Part shown: positions 8,460 through 17,938 of the stretch, one piece after another | How the letters are laid out: every line of letters starts with the position of its first letter | Numbering within the stretch: the first letter of the stretch is position 1 | From: Micromonospora phaseoli | GTDB taxonomy: Bacteria > Actinomycetota > Actinomycetes > Mycobacteriales > Micromonosporaceae | Direction of reading: 5' to 3' | Assembly: GCF_900109115.1 (NCBI RefSeq) | Contig: NZ_FNYV01000015.1 | Span: forward strand, 1 to 64,000 | DNA length: 64,000 nt | Position numbers and translations under genes: made by a program | The notes under the pieces: model-generated | What the model saw: only the letters and a program-made list of their open reading frames with translations | What the model was told of the DNA's origin: nothing | Database searches by the model: none

Positions 8460-9419
8460 GTGAGCCACGACGACCCACCGCCGGTCGCGATCGTGCGGGT
8501 CACACGACGCGACGATCCGGTCGGCGCGGTAACCGAGCATGACGCCACTCGACGCGCCCACGCGTACCCGACCATCCGTGTCGGAGCGCCACTGTTCGGG
8601 CACGCCGCGGACCTGCACGGCGGACGCTGGCAGGTACACGCCCTGTTCGATGACACCCCACAAGACGCCCGCAACACCCTCGCCCACCGGCTGCGGGAAC
8701 GGCTCCTCGACACCACCGATCCCGCCCTGGCCGCCGAAGTGACCACCGCCGGGCAGATCCTCGACCGAAACAAGGTCAACGAGGTCACCGTCGCCGGTCA
8801 GGCACACCGCATCATCCGGGCAGACACCTTCGCCCGCTTCGGCCCCGACGGGCCCGAACCCCCACGGCCAACCGACCCCGACCCCCGCCAATTCGACGAC
8901 CACGACAGCTTCCTCGACGAACAAGTGATCGCCGACCCTGCCACACCCACCGGCGTCGGCACCGCCATGCTGAAAGTGGACCTCATCGCCGCGCACTACC
9001 CCCGCGCCCAAGTGCCACCCGACGTGTACGCCGACAGCGTCGCCGCCGTACACACCCACCCCGACGTCGTCCTACTCCCCTCCCGCTATGCCACCGCCGA
9101 ACACATCGACGGCAGCTGGCAACCAATCACCCACGCCGTCGCCACCCCGCAAGAAGCACGCGACGAACTCGCCTTCGCCTTCCGCTACATCGAGCCACGC
9201 CGTAGCCATCTCACCCCCAACCAGACCACCACCTACCGGCGAGCCGCCGACCAACTCGGCGACACACCCATCGACGAGATCACCGTCCTCAACCGACGCT
9301 TCCGGATCACCCGCATCGAAACCCTGCTGCGCTTCTCGCCCGAGGGCCCCGAAGGCCCCCGCCCCTCCGACCACGACCCCGACCCGCCGCCCGAGGCCGC
9401 GTCACGAGCATCGGCCTGA
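8460..9419 (+). CDS. DUF5954-like protein
   Basis: The 319-residue product starts MSHDDPPPVAIVRVTRRDDP from GTG. It contains two similar segments ending in IIRADTFARFGPDGPEPPRP and ITRIETLLRFSPEGPEGPRP, each followed by an acidic tail (TDPDP, SDHDPDP). The R-hydrophobic-GPDGPE(G/P)PRPSDPDP block is what I know from DUF5954 proteins of Streptomyces and relatives. The two copies suggest an internal duplication. There is no signal peptide or membrane segment. No function is known. No strong ribosome site is visible, so the start is less certain than the frame. Confidence 0.7.
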   Translation: MSHDDPPPVAIVRVTRRDDPVGAVTEHDATRRAHAYPTIRVGAPLFGHAADLHGGRWQVHALFDDTPQDARNTLAHRLRERLLDTTDPALAAEVTTAGQILDRNKVNEVTVAGQAHRIIRADTFARFGPDGPEPPRPTDPDPRQFDDHDSFLDEQVIADPATPTGVGTAMLKVDLIAAHYPRAQVPPDVYADSVAAVHTHPDVVLLPSRYATAEHIDGSWQPITHAVATPQEARDELAFAFRYIEPRRSHLTPNQTTTYRRAADQLGDTPIDEITVLNRRFRITRIETLLRFSPEGPEGPRPSDHDPDPPPEAASRASA

Positions 9420-9633
9420 CCGCATCCGCCACCAGATCCGGCGGCACACAGGCTGCCCGCTGACCTACCTCTGACGAGCACACTCGTGCCCACCGGGCCG
9501 CCACAGCACCGGCAGATAAGTCCTCGGCGGTTGGCAGTCCGGAGACACCGCCCACGCGGCATGGATGGGTGGTTCGGACGACTACACCCCAACGCATCAC
9601 CGCCGACGCACCAGATTCAGCCGAAAAAGCTCT

Positions 9634-10365
9634 CTGATCGCGAGTGCGGGCAGGCGCCCCGACGGGGTCATGAAGCCCCGGGCCAGCAAGCGCAACTACG
9701 TACTGTCCGGCCTCCTACACTGCGGCATCTGCCAACGACGCATGATCGGCAGCTACAACAACGACCGCAACAACTACCGCTGCACCTACGCCGCCGAGTA
9801 CGCCGATGCCAACCGCATCGCACACCCCCGCAGCGTCTACGTCCGCGAGGACCACATCCTCGAACAACTCGACCCATGGCTAGCCCGAGCCTTCTCGCCC
9901 AGCCAACTCACCGCAACTGTCCAGGCCATGGCCGACGCGCAGCACGACGACGTCGACCAACAGGCGATCAAGGCGGCACAGGCAACCCTCGCCACCTCCG
10001 CCGCCCGGCTGGACCGCTATCGCGCCGCTCTGGACAGCGGCGTCGATCCCACCGTCGTCGGACGATGGATCGCCGACATCCAAGCCGAACAGGTCACCGC
10101 CGAGGCCAACCTGCGTCGTCTCACCGGACGTCGGACCATGAGCCCTGACGAGATCCACCGCGTCGTAGAGGCTCTGGGAAACATTGCCGCCGTGCTCCGC
10201 GACGCTGACCCCGCCGACAAGGCATTGATCTACCGCGAACTAGGGATCGCCCTGACCTACCGGCCGACGACCCGCACGGTGTCCGCTCAGGCGACCCCGA
10301 GTGGATCATGTACTAGATTGTGTCCGAGGGGGGACTTGAACCCCCACGCCCTATACGGGCACTAG
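9634..10365 (+). pseudogene. Serine recombinase, C-terminal part only
   Basis: The frame contains the recombinase zinc ribbon (LSGLLHCGICQRRMIGSYNN then YRCTYAAEYA), the long coiled-coil with LARAFSPSQLTATVQAMADA, and the tail VVEALGNIAAVLRDADPADK. The N-terminal resolvase domain with the catalytic Ser, and the start of the recombinase domain, are missing; upstream DNA to 9420 matches nothing I recognise. The last codons read across the 3' end of the tRNA-Leu gene, which is usual for tRNA-targeting integrases. It is a truncated relic of the enzyme that probably inserted the island. Confidence 0.8.
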
Positions 10366-10404
10366 CACCTCAAGCTAGCGCGTCTGCCATTCCGCCACCC
10401 GGAC
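10321..10404 (-). tRNA. tRNA-Leu (anticodon GAG)
   Basis: On the minus strand the 84-base gene starts GTCCGGGTGGCGGAATGGCA and ends in the pairing CTCGGAC plus discriminator A. The anticodon stem CTAGC/GCTAG encloses TTGAGGT, giving anticodon GAG. A long variable arm (GTGCCCGTATAGGGC) is present, as expected for Leu, and the T arm is GGGGG-TTCAAGT-CCCCC. CCA is not encoded. The 3' end is the presumed integration site of the island on its left. Confidence 0.95.
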
Positions 10405-10608
10405 CTACTTTGTCCAGCCTACCGCGCCGACCTCGGTGGTCCCACCACCAGCAGGCCGCCCGTCGGGCCGCACGGGGAGTCACTGTACACGCCGCAGATG
10501 GATCATGCACATCGGTCTTCGGTGCCCGCGCGGACGGGTTCGCCACGGTGCGCGACGGGTCCGTGGGCCGGGTAGCGTCGGGGCACCCGTACCCGGCAGC
10601 ATGGCCAC

Positions 10609-12798
10609 GTGCCCCATGCATCTCCCTTGGCCGTCGCCCAGCAGCGGGCTCTCGCGTTGCGCGGTGCGGGTAACCTCGCCGCCGCCCGAGGCCTGCTCAC
10701 CGACGCGGTCGAGTCCGCCCGGCCGCCGCTGGGCAAGGATCATCCGGACGTGCTCAGCACCGCGCACCTGCTGGCCCGGTTGCATCGGGAGGCGGACGAC
10801 CCGAGCGCGGCCCGCCGGGTGCTGGAGGAGGCATTCGCGGCCGGAGAGCGCCGGTGGCCGCATGGAGATCCGCTGATGCTCGCGTTGTCCTTCGAGCTGG
10901 GGTCCGTCGCGGACGAACTGGGCAATCGACACGAGGCACGTCGCAACTTCACGCGTGTCGCCGCCGCCGGCCCCGCCGTGCTCGGCGCCGACCACCCGGC
11001 GGTACGCACGGCACGGCAGTATCTCGGCGACGCCGCTCCCGCACCGCAACCCACGGTCCCCTCCGCCCGCCAGCCCGAATCGGTGGACCAACCGTCTCGG
11101 GGGGCACTGGACGCGCCGACGATCTCGTTGGCCACGCTCTCCACGGCCTGGAAGCCACACGACGCGGCAACGGCGGCGGTACCCACCCGGCCGTTTCCCG
11201 CGCCGGCCGTACCGGGGGCGCCCGTCGCTCCCCCAGGGTCGAGCGTGCCGGACGGGTCCGTCGTACCGAGTCCACCAGCCCCTCCGGTGCTGCCGGAACC
11301 TGCCGCCTTCCCGGCTCCCGCCACGGTCGCGCCACCCGCGCCACCCGCTCCACCCGCTCCACCCGCTCCACCCGCTCCGCCCGTACCGGCCGCACCCGTC
11401 GTCCCGGCCGCTGTCGTGGGGACGGTCAACGAGGCACCGGGCTCACCGCCGCTCGACTCACCTACGTCGTCGCACGCAGCACCACCGGTCAGGTCGGAGT
11501 CGCCGGACCGGACGTGGTCCGGGCCGGCTCCCCGGCAGCGGAGCTACGAGGAAGAGACCGGCTTGCTGTCCCTGCCACCGACCGTCGACGGCTCGGTCTC
11601 GGCCGTCGGGCCTGGGGTGCCCGGGCACCCCGAGTGGGCACGACCGACGATCCGGGTACAGCAGATCGGGCCGCTGATCGAGGAGGAGGCGGCCCGCGCG
11701 GGCCGCGCGCCGCAGCGTCCGACACCGGTCGCCGACCCAGCGTCCCCGGTCAGCGGGCCGCCCGTCAGCGGGCCGCCCGCCTATTCTCCCGTCAGCGCAC
11801 CGCCGACGCAGAACTACCCGATCAGCGCACCCCCCGTCAGCGCACCGCCGACGCAGAACCACCCGATCAGCGCACCCCCCGTCAGCGCACCGCCGACGCA
11901 GACCTACCCGATCAGCGCACCACCCGTCAGCTCGCCGCCGGGTCCTCCCCCGTTGTCGTATGCCGGCCCGCAGCAGCCGACCTCGGTCAGCCCCACGGCA
12001 GGTCCGCATGAACTGACCGCCCCGCTGCCCCAGCCGGGACCGACCAGCGGACCACCGGGGTACCCGCCGGCCAGCGGACCAACCACTACCGGACCCGCCA
12101 GCGGACCACCCGGGTACGCGCCCGCGAGCGGGCCACCCGGGTACGGTCCAGTGAGTGCGAGCCCGTACGGGTCACACCAGCAGATGCCACCTCAACCGAC
12201 GGCCGATCTGCAGTCGAGCGTCGCGCCGCCGTCATACGCACCGCAGTACCCCGCGTCGGCCGCACCGCCGGCCTGGGGTCAGTCGGCAGCACCCCCGCCA
12301 GGGTCGGTGCCGCCTCCGCCGGTCGCGCCGCCGTACCAGGGTCCCCTGGTGATGCCGACGGCACCGGCGGCGCCGGGTCGTAGCCGGGTGGCGATCGTGG
12401 TGGCGGTGGTCGCGGTGGTGGTGGCGGTCGCCGCGGTGATCGGGGTGGGCCTGTTGATCCTCGACCGGCGGTCGGCGGCCCCGGCCACTCCCGACCCGTC
12501 TGCGGCGCAGGCGGGTCCGCCTCCCACGGATCTGGCCATGCGCGACGACAGCACCACGATCACGTTGACCTGGAGCGACCAGTCGGACGGGTTGGTGCCG
12601 TTCATGGTGGCCGGAGGGCGGGCCGGTAAGCCGTTGAACATGATGGCCACGGTGGAGCCGGGGCAGACCAGCTACACCGTGAACGGGTTGAGCTCGCGGG
12701 TGGACTACTGCTTCGCGGTGCTCGCGGTGTACGACACCGACCGGTTCGCCACCTCCAGCCAGGTCTGCACGTCGCGGGAGAGCGGCACGCCGAACTGA
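10609..12798 (+). CDS. TPR / proline-rich / single-TM protein with C-terminal Fn3-like domain
   Basis: The 729-residue product has three parts. Residues 1-145 are tetratricopeptide helices of the 42-residue type (ARGLLTDAVESARPPLGKDH, ARRNFTRVAAAGPAVLGADH). Residues 146-590 are a Pro/Ala/Ser-rich region with short tandem repeats. A hydrophobic stretch at about 592-618 (VAIVVAVVAVVVAVAAVIGV) is followed by a 110-residue tail ending LSSRVDYCFAVLAVYDTD, which resembles a fibronectin type III strand pattern. With no signal peptide, the N-terminus should be cytoplasmic and the Fn3-like domain outside. The GTG start has only a weak ribosome site. It is the first chromosomal gene after the tRNA and is probably linked to the next cluster. 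The function is unknown; the layout suggests a scaffold that links an internal TPR platform to the exterior. Confidence 0.75.
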   Translation: MPHASPLAVAQQRALALRGAGNLAAARGLLTDAVESARPPLGKDHPDVLSTAHLLARLHREADDPSAARRVLEEAFAAGERRWPHGDPLMLALSFELGSVADELGNRHEARRNFTRVAAAGPAVLGADHPAVRTARQYLGDAAPAPQPTVPSARQPESVDQPSRGALDAPTISLATLSTAWKPHDAATAAVPTRPFPAPAVPGAPVAPPGSSVPDGSVVPSPPAPPVLPEPAAFPAPATVAPPAPPAPPAPPAPPAPPVPAAPVVPAAVVGTVNEAPGSPPLDSPTSSHAAPPVRSESPDRTWSGPAPRQRSYEEETGLLSLPPTVDGSVSAVGPGVPGHPEWARPTIRVQQIGPLIEEEAARAGRAPQRPTPVADPASPVSGPPVSGPPAYSPVSAPPTQNYPISAPPVSAPPTQNHPISAPPVSAPPTQTYPISAPPVSSPPGPPPLSYAGPQQPTSVSPTAGPHELTAPLPQPGPTSGPPGYPPASGPTTTGPASGPPGYAPASGPPGYGPVSASPYGSHQQMPPQPTADLQSSVAPPSYAPQYPASAAPPAWGQSAAPPPGSVPPPPVAPPYQGPLVMPTAPAAPGRSRVAIVVAVVAVVVAVAAVIGVGLLILDRRSAAPATPDPSAAQAGPPPTDLAMRDDSTTITLTWSDQSDGLVPFMVAGGRAGKPLNMMATVEPGQTSYTVNGLSSRVDYCFAVLAVYDTDRFATSSQVCTSRESGTPN
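11332..11388 (+). repeat. Short tandem repeat coding (Ala-Pro-Pro)n
   Basis: A nine-base unit close to CCACCCGCT repeats about six times inside the proline-rich region of the TPR/Fn3 protein. Such tracts change copy number easily, so length variation between strains is likely. Confidence 0.8.
11791..11925 (+). repeat. Three tandem 45-bp repeats in the proline-rich region
   Basis: Units begin at 11791, 11836 and 11881 and each encode 15 residues of the form VSAPPTQNYPISAPP. They differ by only a few bases, which suggests recent expansion. The period, lack of spacers and in-frame coding exclude a CRISPR array. Confidence 0.85.
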
Positions 12799-13083
12799 CG
12801 TCCGGGCGCGGGTCGGTCGGACCGGTCGTCCTGGCCGGACGGACGGACTGTCGTGGGGGGACACGCCGACGACACGCCACGCTGGGTGTCCACAGCCGGA
12901 CGGTGCGGGTTCCCGGGGTCCGCAGCGTGACCATATGATGGCTCCCGGCTTGGAGACTGTCGGGAACCCTGGATCGCCGCCTGGGCTGCGCCTGCGCCGC
13001 CGCGAGGTTCCGACGGTCTCTTCGGGGAGGGGTCGCCGTGAGGGGGCACCACCTGCCGAGACGACACGGGGAGGCAGCCGACT

Positions 13084-15702
13084 GTGGCTAGCATCGACGA
13101 GGCCGTTCCGATCAGCACCGCCCGTTCCCGGTCCCGGGTACGCGGTGGGCTGGTCACCGTGGGCACGGTGCTGGCGCTGCTGGCCGCGATGGGCCTGACC
13201 GTGCTCGGCCTGGGCTCGGCGGACAACGCGGTGGCCAGCTACGACGCGAGTTCCTGGCTGTGGAGCGCGGCGCGCAGCGAGTTGGCCCGGGTCAACGGGG
13301 TCACCGCCCGGGTGGACACCCGGATGGAGGTGCCGGCGGCGCGTCGGCATCCGATGCAGGTGGTGCAGACGGACCGGTTGCTGGTGTTGCGGGATCTGAA
13401 CACGGGTCAGATCAGCACGCTGGACCTGGCCACGTTGCAGATCACCGCGACCACACCGACGACCCCCGGCCTTGGGGTGAGTGTGGCGCTGCAGGAGGAC
13501 TCGGCTTTCGTGGTGGATGCGGTGCAGGGCGTGGTGCGCCAGTTGGACCCGCGGTCGTTGGCGCCGGTCGGTGAGCCGGTTCGCTACCCGCCGGGGATCA
13601 CCGGCGGTGCGTTCGACGGCGAGGGCCGGTTGTGGATCGCCGTGCCGGCGGAGGGCACGGTCTCGGCGATCACGCCGGCGGTGCTGCCGTCGGCGGCGGC
13701 GGGTTCGCCGGTGAGTCCACTGCGGGTCGAGTCGTACGACGTGGCGGAGGCCAGCCACGAGTTGGTGCTCTCCGCACTGGACGACGGGGTGGCGGTGCTC
13801 GATCGCACGGCCGGTGCGTTGGTGACGGTGGTGCGGGGTACGACGCGGCGCGCGGCGTTGGCCACGACGTTGACCGGGCCGGGCATCATGCCGGTGCGGA
13901 CCAGCGGGCCGGTGGTGCCGGTGACGGTGCCCGGGCAGCGGCAGGTGCACACGATCGGAGACGGTGGCCAGGTGCGCTCGTTCACCGTGCCGGGTGATGG
14001 TGACCGGCTGGGTGCGGCGGTGGCGTGGGCCGGGCGGTTCTACTGCGCGGACGATGCCGCGGGCGCGGTGTACGCGTTCGACGCGCAGGGCCAGCTGACG
14101 GACACCATCCGGGGCAGGTGGGGCGGGCCGCTTGAGCTGGAGGTGCGGGAGAACTACCTGTTCATCAACGCCCCCGATGCGGCCACCGCGCGGGTGGTCG
14201 ACGACTCGCACCAGGTGCGGGAGGTCGACAAGTACGCCAACGACGTGCTCGGTGGCGATCCGCCGCCGGAGCCCCCGCCGCCTCCGCCGCCGCCGAAGAA
14301 GCCGGAGGTGAGCCGTCCGGGTGCCCCGGGCAGCGTGACGGCGGCGGCCGGTGACGCGCAGGCCCGGGTGAGTTGGCGGCCGGCGGCGGCCAACGGCGCG
14401 GCGATCATCCGCTATGTGGTGGAAGGCGCCGGGCAGCGGCTGGAGGTCGGCGCGAACCAGCGTTCGGTGGACGTCGAGGAGCTGACCAACGGCGAGACGT
14501 ACCGGTTCTCGGTGCAGGCGGTCAACGCGAAGGGTGCGGGGCCGAAGCGGACGAGCAACCCGGTGACGCCGACGGCGGACGTGCCGGACGCGCCGGACGC
14601 CGTGACCGCCGAGGCGCGCGCGGACGGCACGGTGGTGGTGAGCTGGCCGGAGGCGAACGGACAGGGCAACAAGATCGCCCGGTACGCGGTGACGGCCACC
14701 TCGGCCGGTACGAATGCTCCGGCCGGGGAGGCGACCGGCACCGAGTTGGTCGTCAAGGCCGGTGAGCTGGAGTACGGCACCCAGTACGCGTTCACGGTGG
14801 TCTCGGTCAACGACAAGGGTGCGGCCTCGGAGTCCTCGCCGGTGAGCAACACTGTGGTGCCCTTCACGGTGCCCGGTGAGCCACTGGAGTTGCGGGCCGG
14901 CACGGTGGCCGACCGGCCCGGGACGGTGGCGGTGCAGTGGGCGCCGGCGGTGGCGAACGGCCGGCCGGTGACCGGGTACGTGGTGGACGCCGGTGGCCGG
15001 CGCAGCGAGGTAGCCGACACCACGGCGACCGTGGGTGGCCTGGGTGACGGGCAGAACGTCACGGTACGGGTGTGGGCGGTCAACGAGGCCGGTGCAGGTG
15101 CGGAGGCGACGACGACGGCGCGGACCGTGGCGCCGCCCCGGGTGACGGTGACCGGGTCGTCGGCGACCGCGACGGCGGCGACGGTGACGTTCACCGTGGA
15201 CGCCGGTGGCGGGCAGGCGACGTGCACGCTGAGCCGGTCGGGTCAGCCGGCGCGCAGCGGCCCGTGTTCGAGCATCACGATGAGCGGGTTGACGCCGGGC
15301 ACCAATTACACGTTCACGGTGACGGCGACCAACGCCGCCGGCAACGGGACGGCCACCCGGGCCCAGCCGACGGACGCCCTGTACGGCGTCGCCACCTGCA
15401 ACAACGGCGACTCCGGTGCGGAGGCGACGTACTGCGACCGGGACCGCGACGGCCGCAACGGCAACGAGATCTTCTCGGTTACCCGGCAGGACAACGACCG
15501 GCAGGTCGGCTGGGCGAAGCCGGGCACCCGGCTGAAGGCGAACTGCAAGCAGCGGGGCGAAGAGGTGTACGCATACATCTACAACAACGAGAAGCGCAGC
15601 ACCTGGTGGGTGCAGGTCGAGTACAGCGGACGCAACTACATCCCCTGGGCCTGGCTCAACCTGGAGGGTGGGGACGACATAAACGTCCTGCCCACCTGCT
15701 GA
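13084..15702 (+). CDS. Membrane-anchored propeller-like protein with fibronectin type III repeats
   Basis: The 872-residue product starts from GTG with GGGGAGG upstream. A signal anchor lies at about residues 22-45 (GLVTVGTVLALLAAMGLTVL). Residues 60-395 have repeated short strands (LLVLRDLNTGQISTLDLATL, AFVVDAVQGVVRQLDPRSLA), like a beta-propeller. A Pro/Lys linker near 396-410 leads to about four Fn3 domains (ARVSWRPAAANGAAIIRYVV; TVVVSWPEANGQGNKIARYA). The last 100 residues have Cys pairs and Trp-rich strands (STWWVQVEYSGRNYIPWAWL). It should lie outside the membrane and bind protein or polysaccharide. The next three genes follow with small gaps, so it is probably the first gene of a MoxR operon. 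Confidence 0.8.
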   Translation: MASIDEAVPISTARSRSRVRGGLVTVGTVLALLAAMGLTVLGLGSADNAVASYDASSWLWSAARSELARVNGVTARVDTRMEVPAARRHPMQVVQTDRLLVLRDLNTGQISTLDLATLQITATTPTTPGLGVSVALQEDSAFVVDAVQGVVRQLDPRSLAPVGEPVRYPPGITGGAFDGEGRLWIAVPAEGTVSAITPAVLPSAAAGSPVSPLRVESYDVAEASHELVLSALDDGVAVLDRTAGALVTVVRGTTRRAALATTLTGPGIMPVRTSGPVVPVTVPGQRQVHTIGDGGQVRSFTVPGDGDRLGAAVAWAGRFYCADDAAGAVYAFDAQGQLTDTIRGRWGGPLELEVRENYLFINAPDAATARVVDDSHQVREVDKYANDVLGGDPPPEPPPPPPPPKKPEVSRPGAPGSVTAAAGDAQARVSWRPAAANGAAIIRYVVEGAGQRLEVGANQRSVDVEELTNGETYRFSVQAVNAKGAGPKRTSNPVTPTADVPDAPDAVTAEARADGTVVVSWPEANGQGNKIARYAVTATSAGTNAPAGEATGTELVVKAGELEYGTQYAFTVVSVNDKGAASESSPVSNTVVPFTVPGEPLELRAGTVADRPGTVAVQWAPAVANGRPVTGYVVDAGGRRSEVADTTATVGGLGDGQNVTVRVWAVNEAGAGAEATTTARTVAPPRVTVTGSSATATAATVTFTVDAGGGQATCTLSRSGQPARSGPCSSITMSGLTPGTNYTFTVTATNAAGNGTATRAQPTDALYGVATCNNGDSGAEATYCDRDRDGRNGNEIFSVTRQDNDRQVGWAKPGTRLKANCKQRGEEVYAYIYNNEKRSTWWVQVEYSGRNYIPWAWLNLEGGDDINVLPTC

Positions 15703-15727
15703 CCCGTCCCGGCCGAGGAGCACCACC

Positions 15728-16723
15728 GTGAACAGCCACGAACCGCTCACCCAGCAGGAGGTGCAGGGCTTCGCCGCCCTGGCCGCCCGGCTGGCCGCGA
15801 ACGTCAACTCGGTGGTGCTCGGCAAGCCGCAGGTGGTCCGCCTGGCGTTGACGGCGCTGTTCGCCCAGGGGCACGTGCTGCTGGAGGACGTGCCCGGGGT
15901 GGGCAAGACGACCCTGGCCCGGGCGATCGCGGCGACGGTGAAGGGGCAGTGGCGGCGGATCCAGTTCACGCCGGACCTGCTGCCCTCGGACGTGTCCGGT
16001 GTGACGATCTTCAACCAGGCCACCCGGGGGTTCGAGTTCCACCCCGGTCCGGTGTTCGCCAACATCGTCATCGCCGACGAGATCAACCGCGCGTCGCCGA
16101 AGACCCAGTCGGCGTTGCTGGAGGTGATGGAGGAGCGGACGGTCACCGTGGACGGGGTACGCCATCCGGTGCCGCAGCCGTTCCTGGTGGTGGCCACGCA
16201 GAACCCGGTGGAGATGGACGGCACCTACCGGCTGCCGGAGGCGCAGCTGGACCGGTTCCTGGTGAAGTTGTCGGTGGGCTATCCGGACGAGGAGGTGGAG
16301 GTGGAGGTGCTGCGCGGCGCCACGGTGCGCTCCCCCGAGGCGCTCGCGGCGGTCACCGACACCGCCACCGTGGGCGAGATGGTGCGGATGGCCCTTCGGG
16401 TGCACATCGCCGAACCGCTGTACGCGTACGCGGTGCGGCTGGCCGCGGCCACCCGAACCCATCCGCAGGTCCGGGTCGGCGTCAGCCCGCGCGGGGTGAT
16501 CGCGTTGACCCGGGCGGCGTGCGCGTACGCGCTGATCGACGGTCGCGGCTGGATCATGCCGGAGGACCTGAAGACCCTCACCGAACCGGTCTTCGCCCAC
16601 CGGCTGCTGCTCACCCCGGACGCGCAGGTGCGCGGGATCACCGCCGCTGAGGTGCTGCGCCAGGCCGTCGCCTCGGTGCCGGTGCCGTTGCCGTCGGGCC
16701 AGCCGGCCCCGGCGCACTCCTGA
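15728..16723 (+). CDS. MoxR-family AAA+ ATPase
   Basis: The 331-residue product has Walker A VPGVGKTTLARAI, Walker B IVIADEINRASPKTQ, the sensor stretch FLVVATQNPVEMDGTYRLPE and the C-terminal lid with HPQVRVGVSPRGVIALTRAA. These are diagnostic of MoxR ATPases, cytoplasmic chaperone-like enzymes that act with DUF58 and membrane partners. It starts at GTG with GAGGAGC upstream, 25 bases after the Fn3 gene, and the DUF58 gene begins 15 bases after its stop. The order MoxR-DUF58-transglutaminase is a widespread conserved cluster whose target is usually unknown. Confidence 0.93.
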   Translation: MNSHEPLTQQEVQGFAALAARLAANVNSVVLGKPQVVRLALTALFAQGHVLLEDVPGVGKTTLARAIAATVKGQWRRIQFTPDLLPSDVSGVTIFNQATRGFEFHPGPVFANIVIADEINRASPKTQSALLEVMEERTVTVDGVRHPVPQPFLVVATQNPVEMDGTYRLPEAQLDRFLVKLSVGYPDEEVEVEVLRGATVRSPEALAAVTDTATVGEMVRMALRVHIAEPLYAYAVRLAAATRTHPQVRVGVSPRGVIALTRAACAYALIDGRGWIMPEDLKTLTEPVFAHRLLLTPDAQVRGITAAEVLRQAVASVPVPLPSGQPAPAHS

Positions 16724-16738
16724 CCGGCGAGGGTTGGC

Positions 16739-17938
16739 GTGGGAATCACCGCCCGGGGCATCGGTCTGCTCGTCGCCGCCGTGCTGCTGCTCGGTGCCGG
16801 CTTTCGTTTCGCGTACCCGGAGTTGCTGCTGCTCGGCGCGGCGGCCGGCGCCGCCGTCGTGATCGCCGTGGTCATCGCGGCCCAACGGCCTCGGCTGGTG
16901 GTGCGCCGGCAGGCCGACCCGGATCGGGTGGCCCGGGGTGAGCCGGCGACGATGACGCTGACCGTGCGCAACGCGGGGCGGCTGCGGGCGGCGAGCCTGC
17001 TGGCGACCGACCGCTGCGGCGATCGGGTGGTGCCGGTGCCGGTGCTGCGGCTGCGTCCCGGCGCGGACACCACGGTCAGCTACGACGTGCCGACGAGCCG
17101 CCGGGGTGTGGTGCCGGTCGGGCCGCTGCGGGTGACCCGCCGGGACCCTCTCGGCCTGGTGGTGCTGGCCCGCTCCTACGGCGACAGCGTGCCGGTGTGG
17201 GTGCATCCGCGCATCCACCCGCTGAGTGCGGTGCCGACCGGCGCGGGCCGCAGCCTCGACGGGCGGATCGACGCGGTGCCGCACGGTTCGATCACCTTCG
17301 ACTCGCTGCGGGAGTACGTCGTCGGTGACGAGCTGCGCCGGGTGCACTGGCGGACCAGCGCCCGGGTCGGTGAGCTGATGGTGCGCGAGAACGTGGACAC
17401 CAGCCTGCCCCGGATCGTGGTGCTGCTGGACAATCGGGCCGTCGCGCATCCGGACCGGGTCGACGGGGTGGCCGAGTCCTTCGAGTCGGCCTGCGAGGCC
17501 GCCGCGTCGGTGCTCACCGCGGCGTTCCGGGAGGATCTGCCGGTGGTGCTGCTCTTCGTCGCCGCGCAGGGCGCGAGCGGCGTGCCGGGCGAGAGCCCCG
17601 GGCAGGGCGAGAGTGCCGAGTCGGCCGGCGGCGTGGACAGCGGCGGCCCGCTGGACCGGCTGGCCGCGGTGTCGCTGACCGGTGCGGGCACGCTGGCGTC
17701 GGCGGTGGCACGGCTGCGCCGCGACCGGCTCGGCGACACCCTGGTGGTGCTCACCGGGCCGGGTGGCCGCGAGGACCTGGGGCATGTCGGCGCGCTGGGC
17801 GGGGCGTACCGGTCGGTGGTGGTCGGGGTGTTCGGCGCGGTGGAGCCGACGCCGCCGGGCGCGGCGGGCCTGGTCGTGGTCGACTCCGCCGACGGTGCGG
17901 CGTTCGCCGCCGAGTGGGACGGGGTACGCCGGTGGTGA
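16739..17938 (+). CDS. DUF58 domain membrane protein
   Basis: The 399-residue product has two N-terminal membrane segments (GLLVAAVLLLGAGFRFAYPE, LLLGAAAGAAVVIAVVIAA), a beta-rich region, and the DUF58 signature FDSLREYVVGDELRRVHWRT-SARVGELMVRE near residue 185-210. The remainder resembles a von Willebrand A fold (PRIVVLLDNRA). DUF58 proteins are found with MoxR ATPases and are thought to be their partners at the membrane. Its stop overlaps the start of the transglutaminase-like gene by four bases, so the two are translationally coupled. Confidence 0.9.
   Translation: MGITARGIGLLVAAVLLLGAGFRFAYPELLLLGAAAGAAVVIAVVIAAQRPRLVVRRQADPDRVARGEPATMTLTVRNAGRLRAASLLATDRCGDRVVPVPVLRLRPGADTTVSYDVPTSRRGVVPVGPLRVTRRDPLGLVVLARSYGDSVPVWVHPRIHPLSAVPTGAGRSLDGRIDAVPHGSITFDSLREYVVGDELRRVHWRTSARVGELMVRENVDTSLPRIVVLLDNRAVAHPDRVDGVAESFESACEAAASVLTAAFREDLPVVLLFVAAQGASGVPGESPGQGESAESAGGVDSGGPLDRLAAVSLTGAGTLASAVARLRRDRLGDTLVVLTGPGGREDLGHVGALGGAYRSVVVGVFGAVEPTPPGAAGLVVVDSADGAAFAAEWDGVRRW

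Larger units (their letters stand above)
865..10404. mobile_element. Decayed integrated island bounded by tRNA-Leu end repeats
   Basis: The span lies between the partial tRNA 3' end on the left and the intact tRNA-Leu gene on the right, in direct orientation. It carries typical cargo: an IS256-type element, a polymorphic toxin with an immunity candidate, lipoproteins, a secreted protease, an Lsr2 paralogue and a recombinase remnant next to the right boundary. Recombinase debris also lies just outside the left repeat, so at least two integration events at the same tRNA are likely. No complete integrase survives, so the element cannot be expected to move by itself. Boundaries are inferred from the repeats only. 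Confidence 0.5.

Noticed and set aside
12232..16224. 1330-residue minus-strand open frame
   Set aside because: It lies antisense to the Fn3, TPR and MoxR genes, is dominated by Arg, His, Gly and Pro, and has no domain. It is a by-product of high GC.
15656..17785. 709-residue minus-strand frame
   Set aside because: It is antisense to MoxR and DUF58 genes, rich in His/Arg/Gln, with no start signal.
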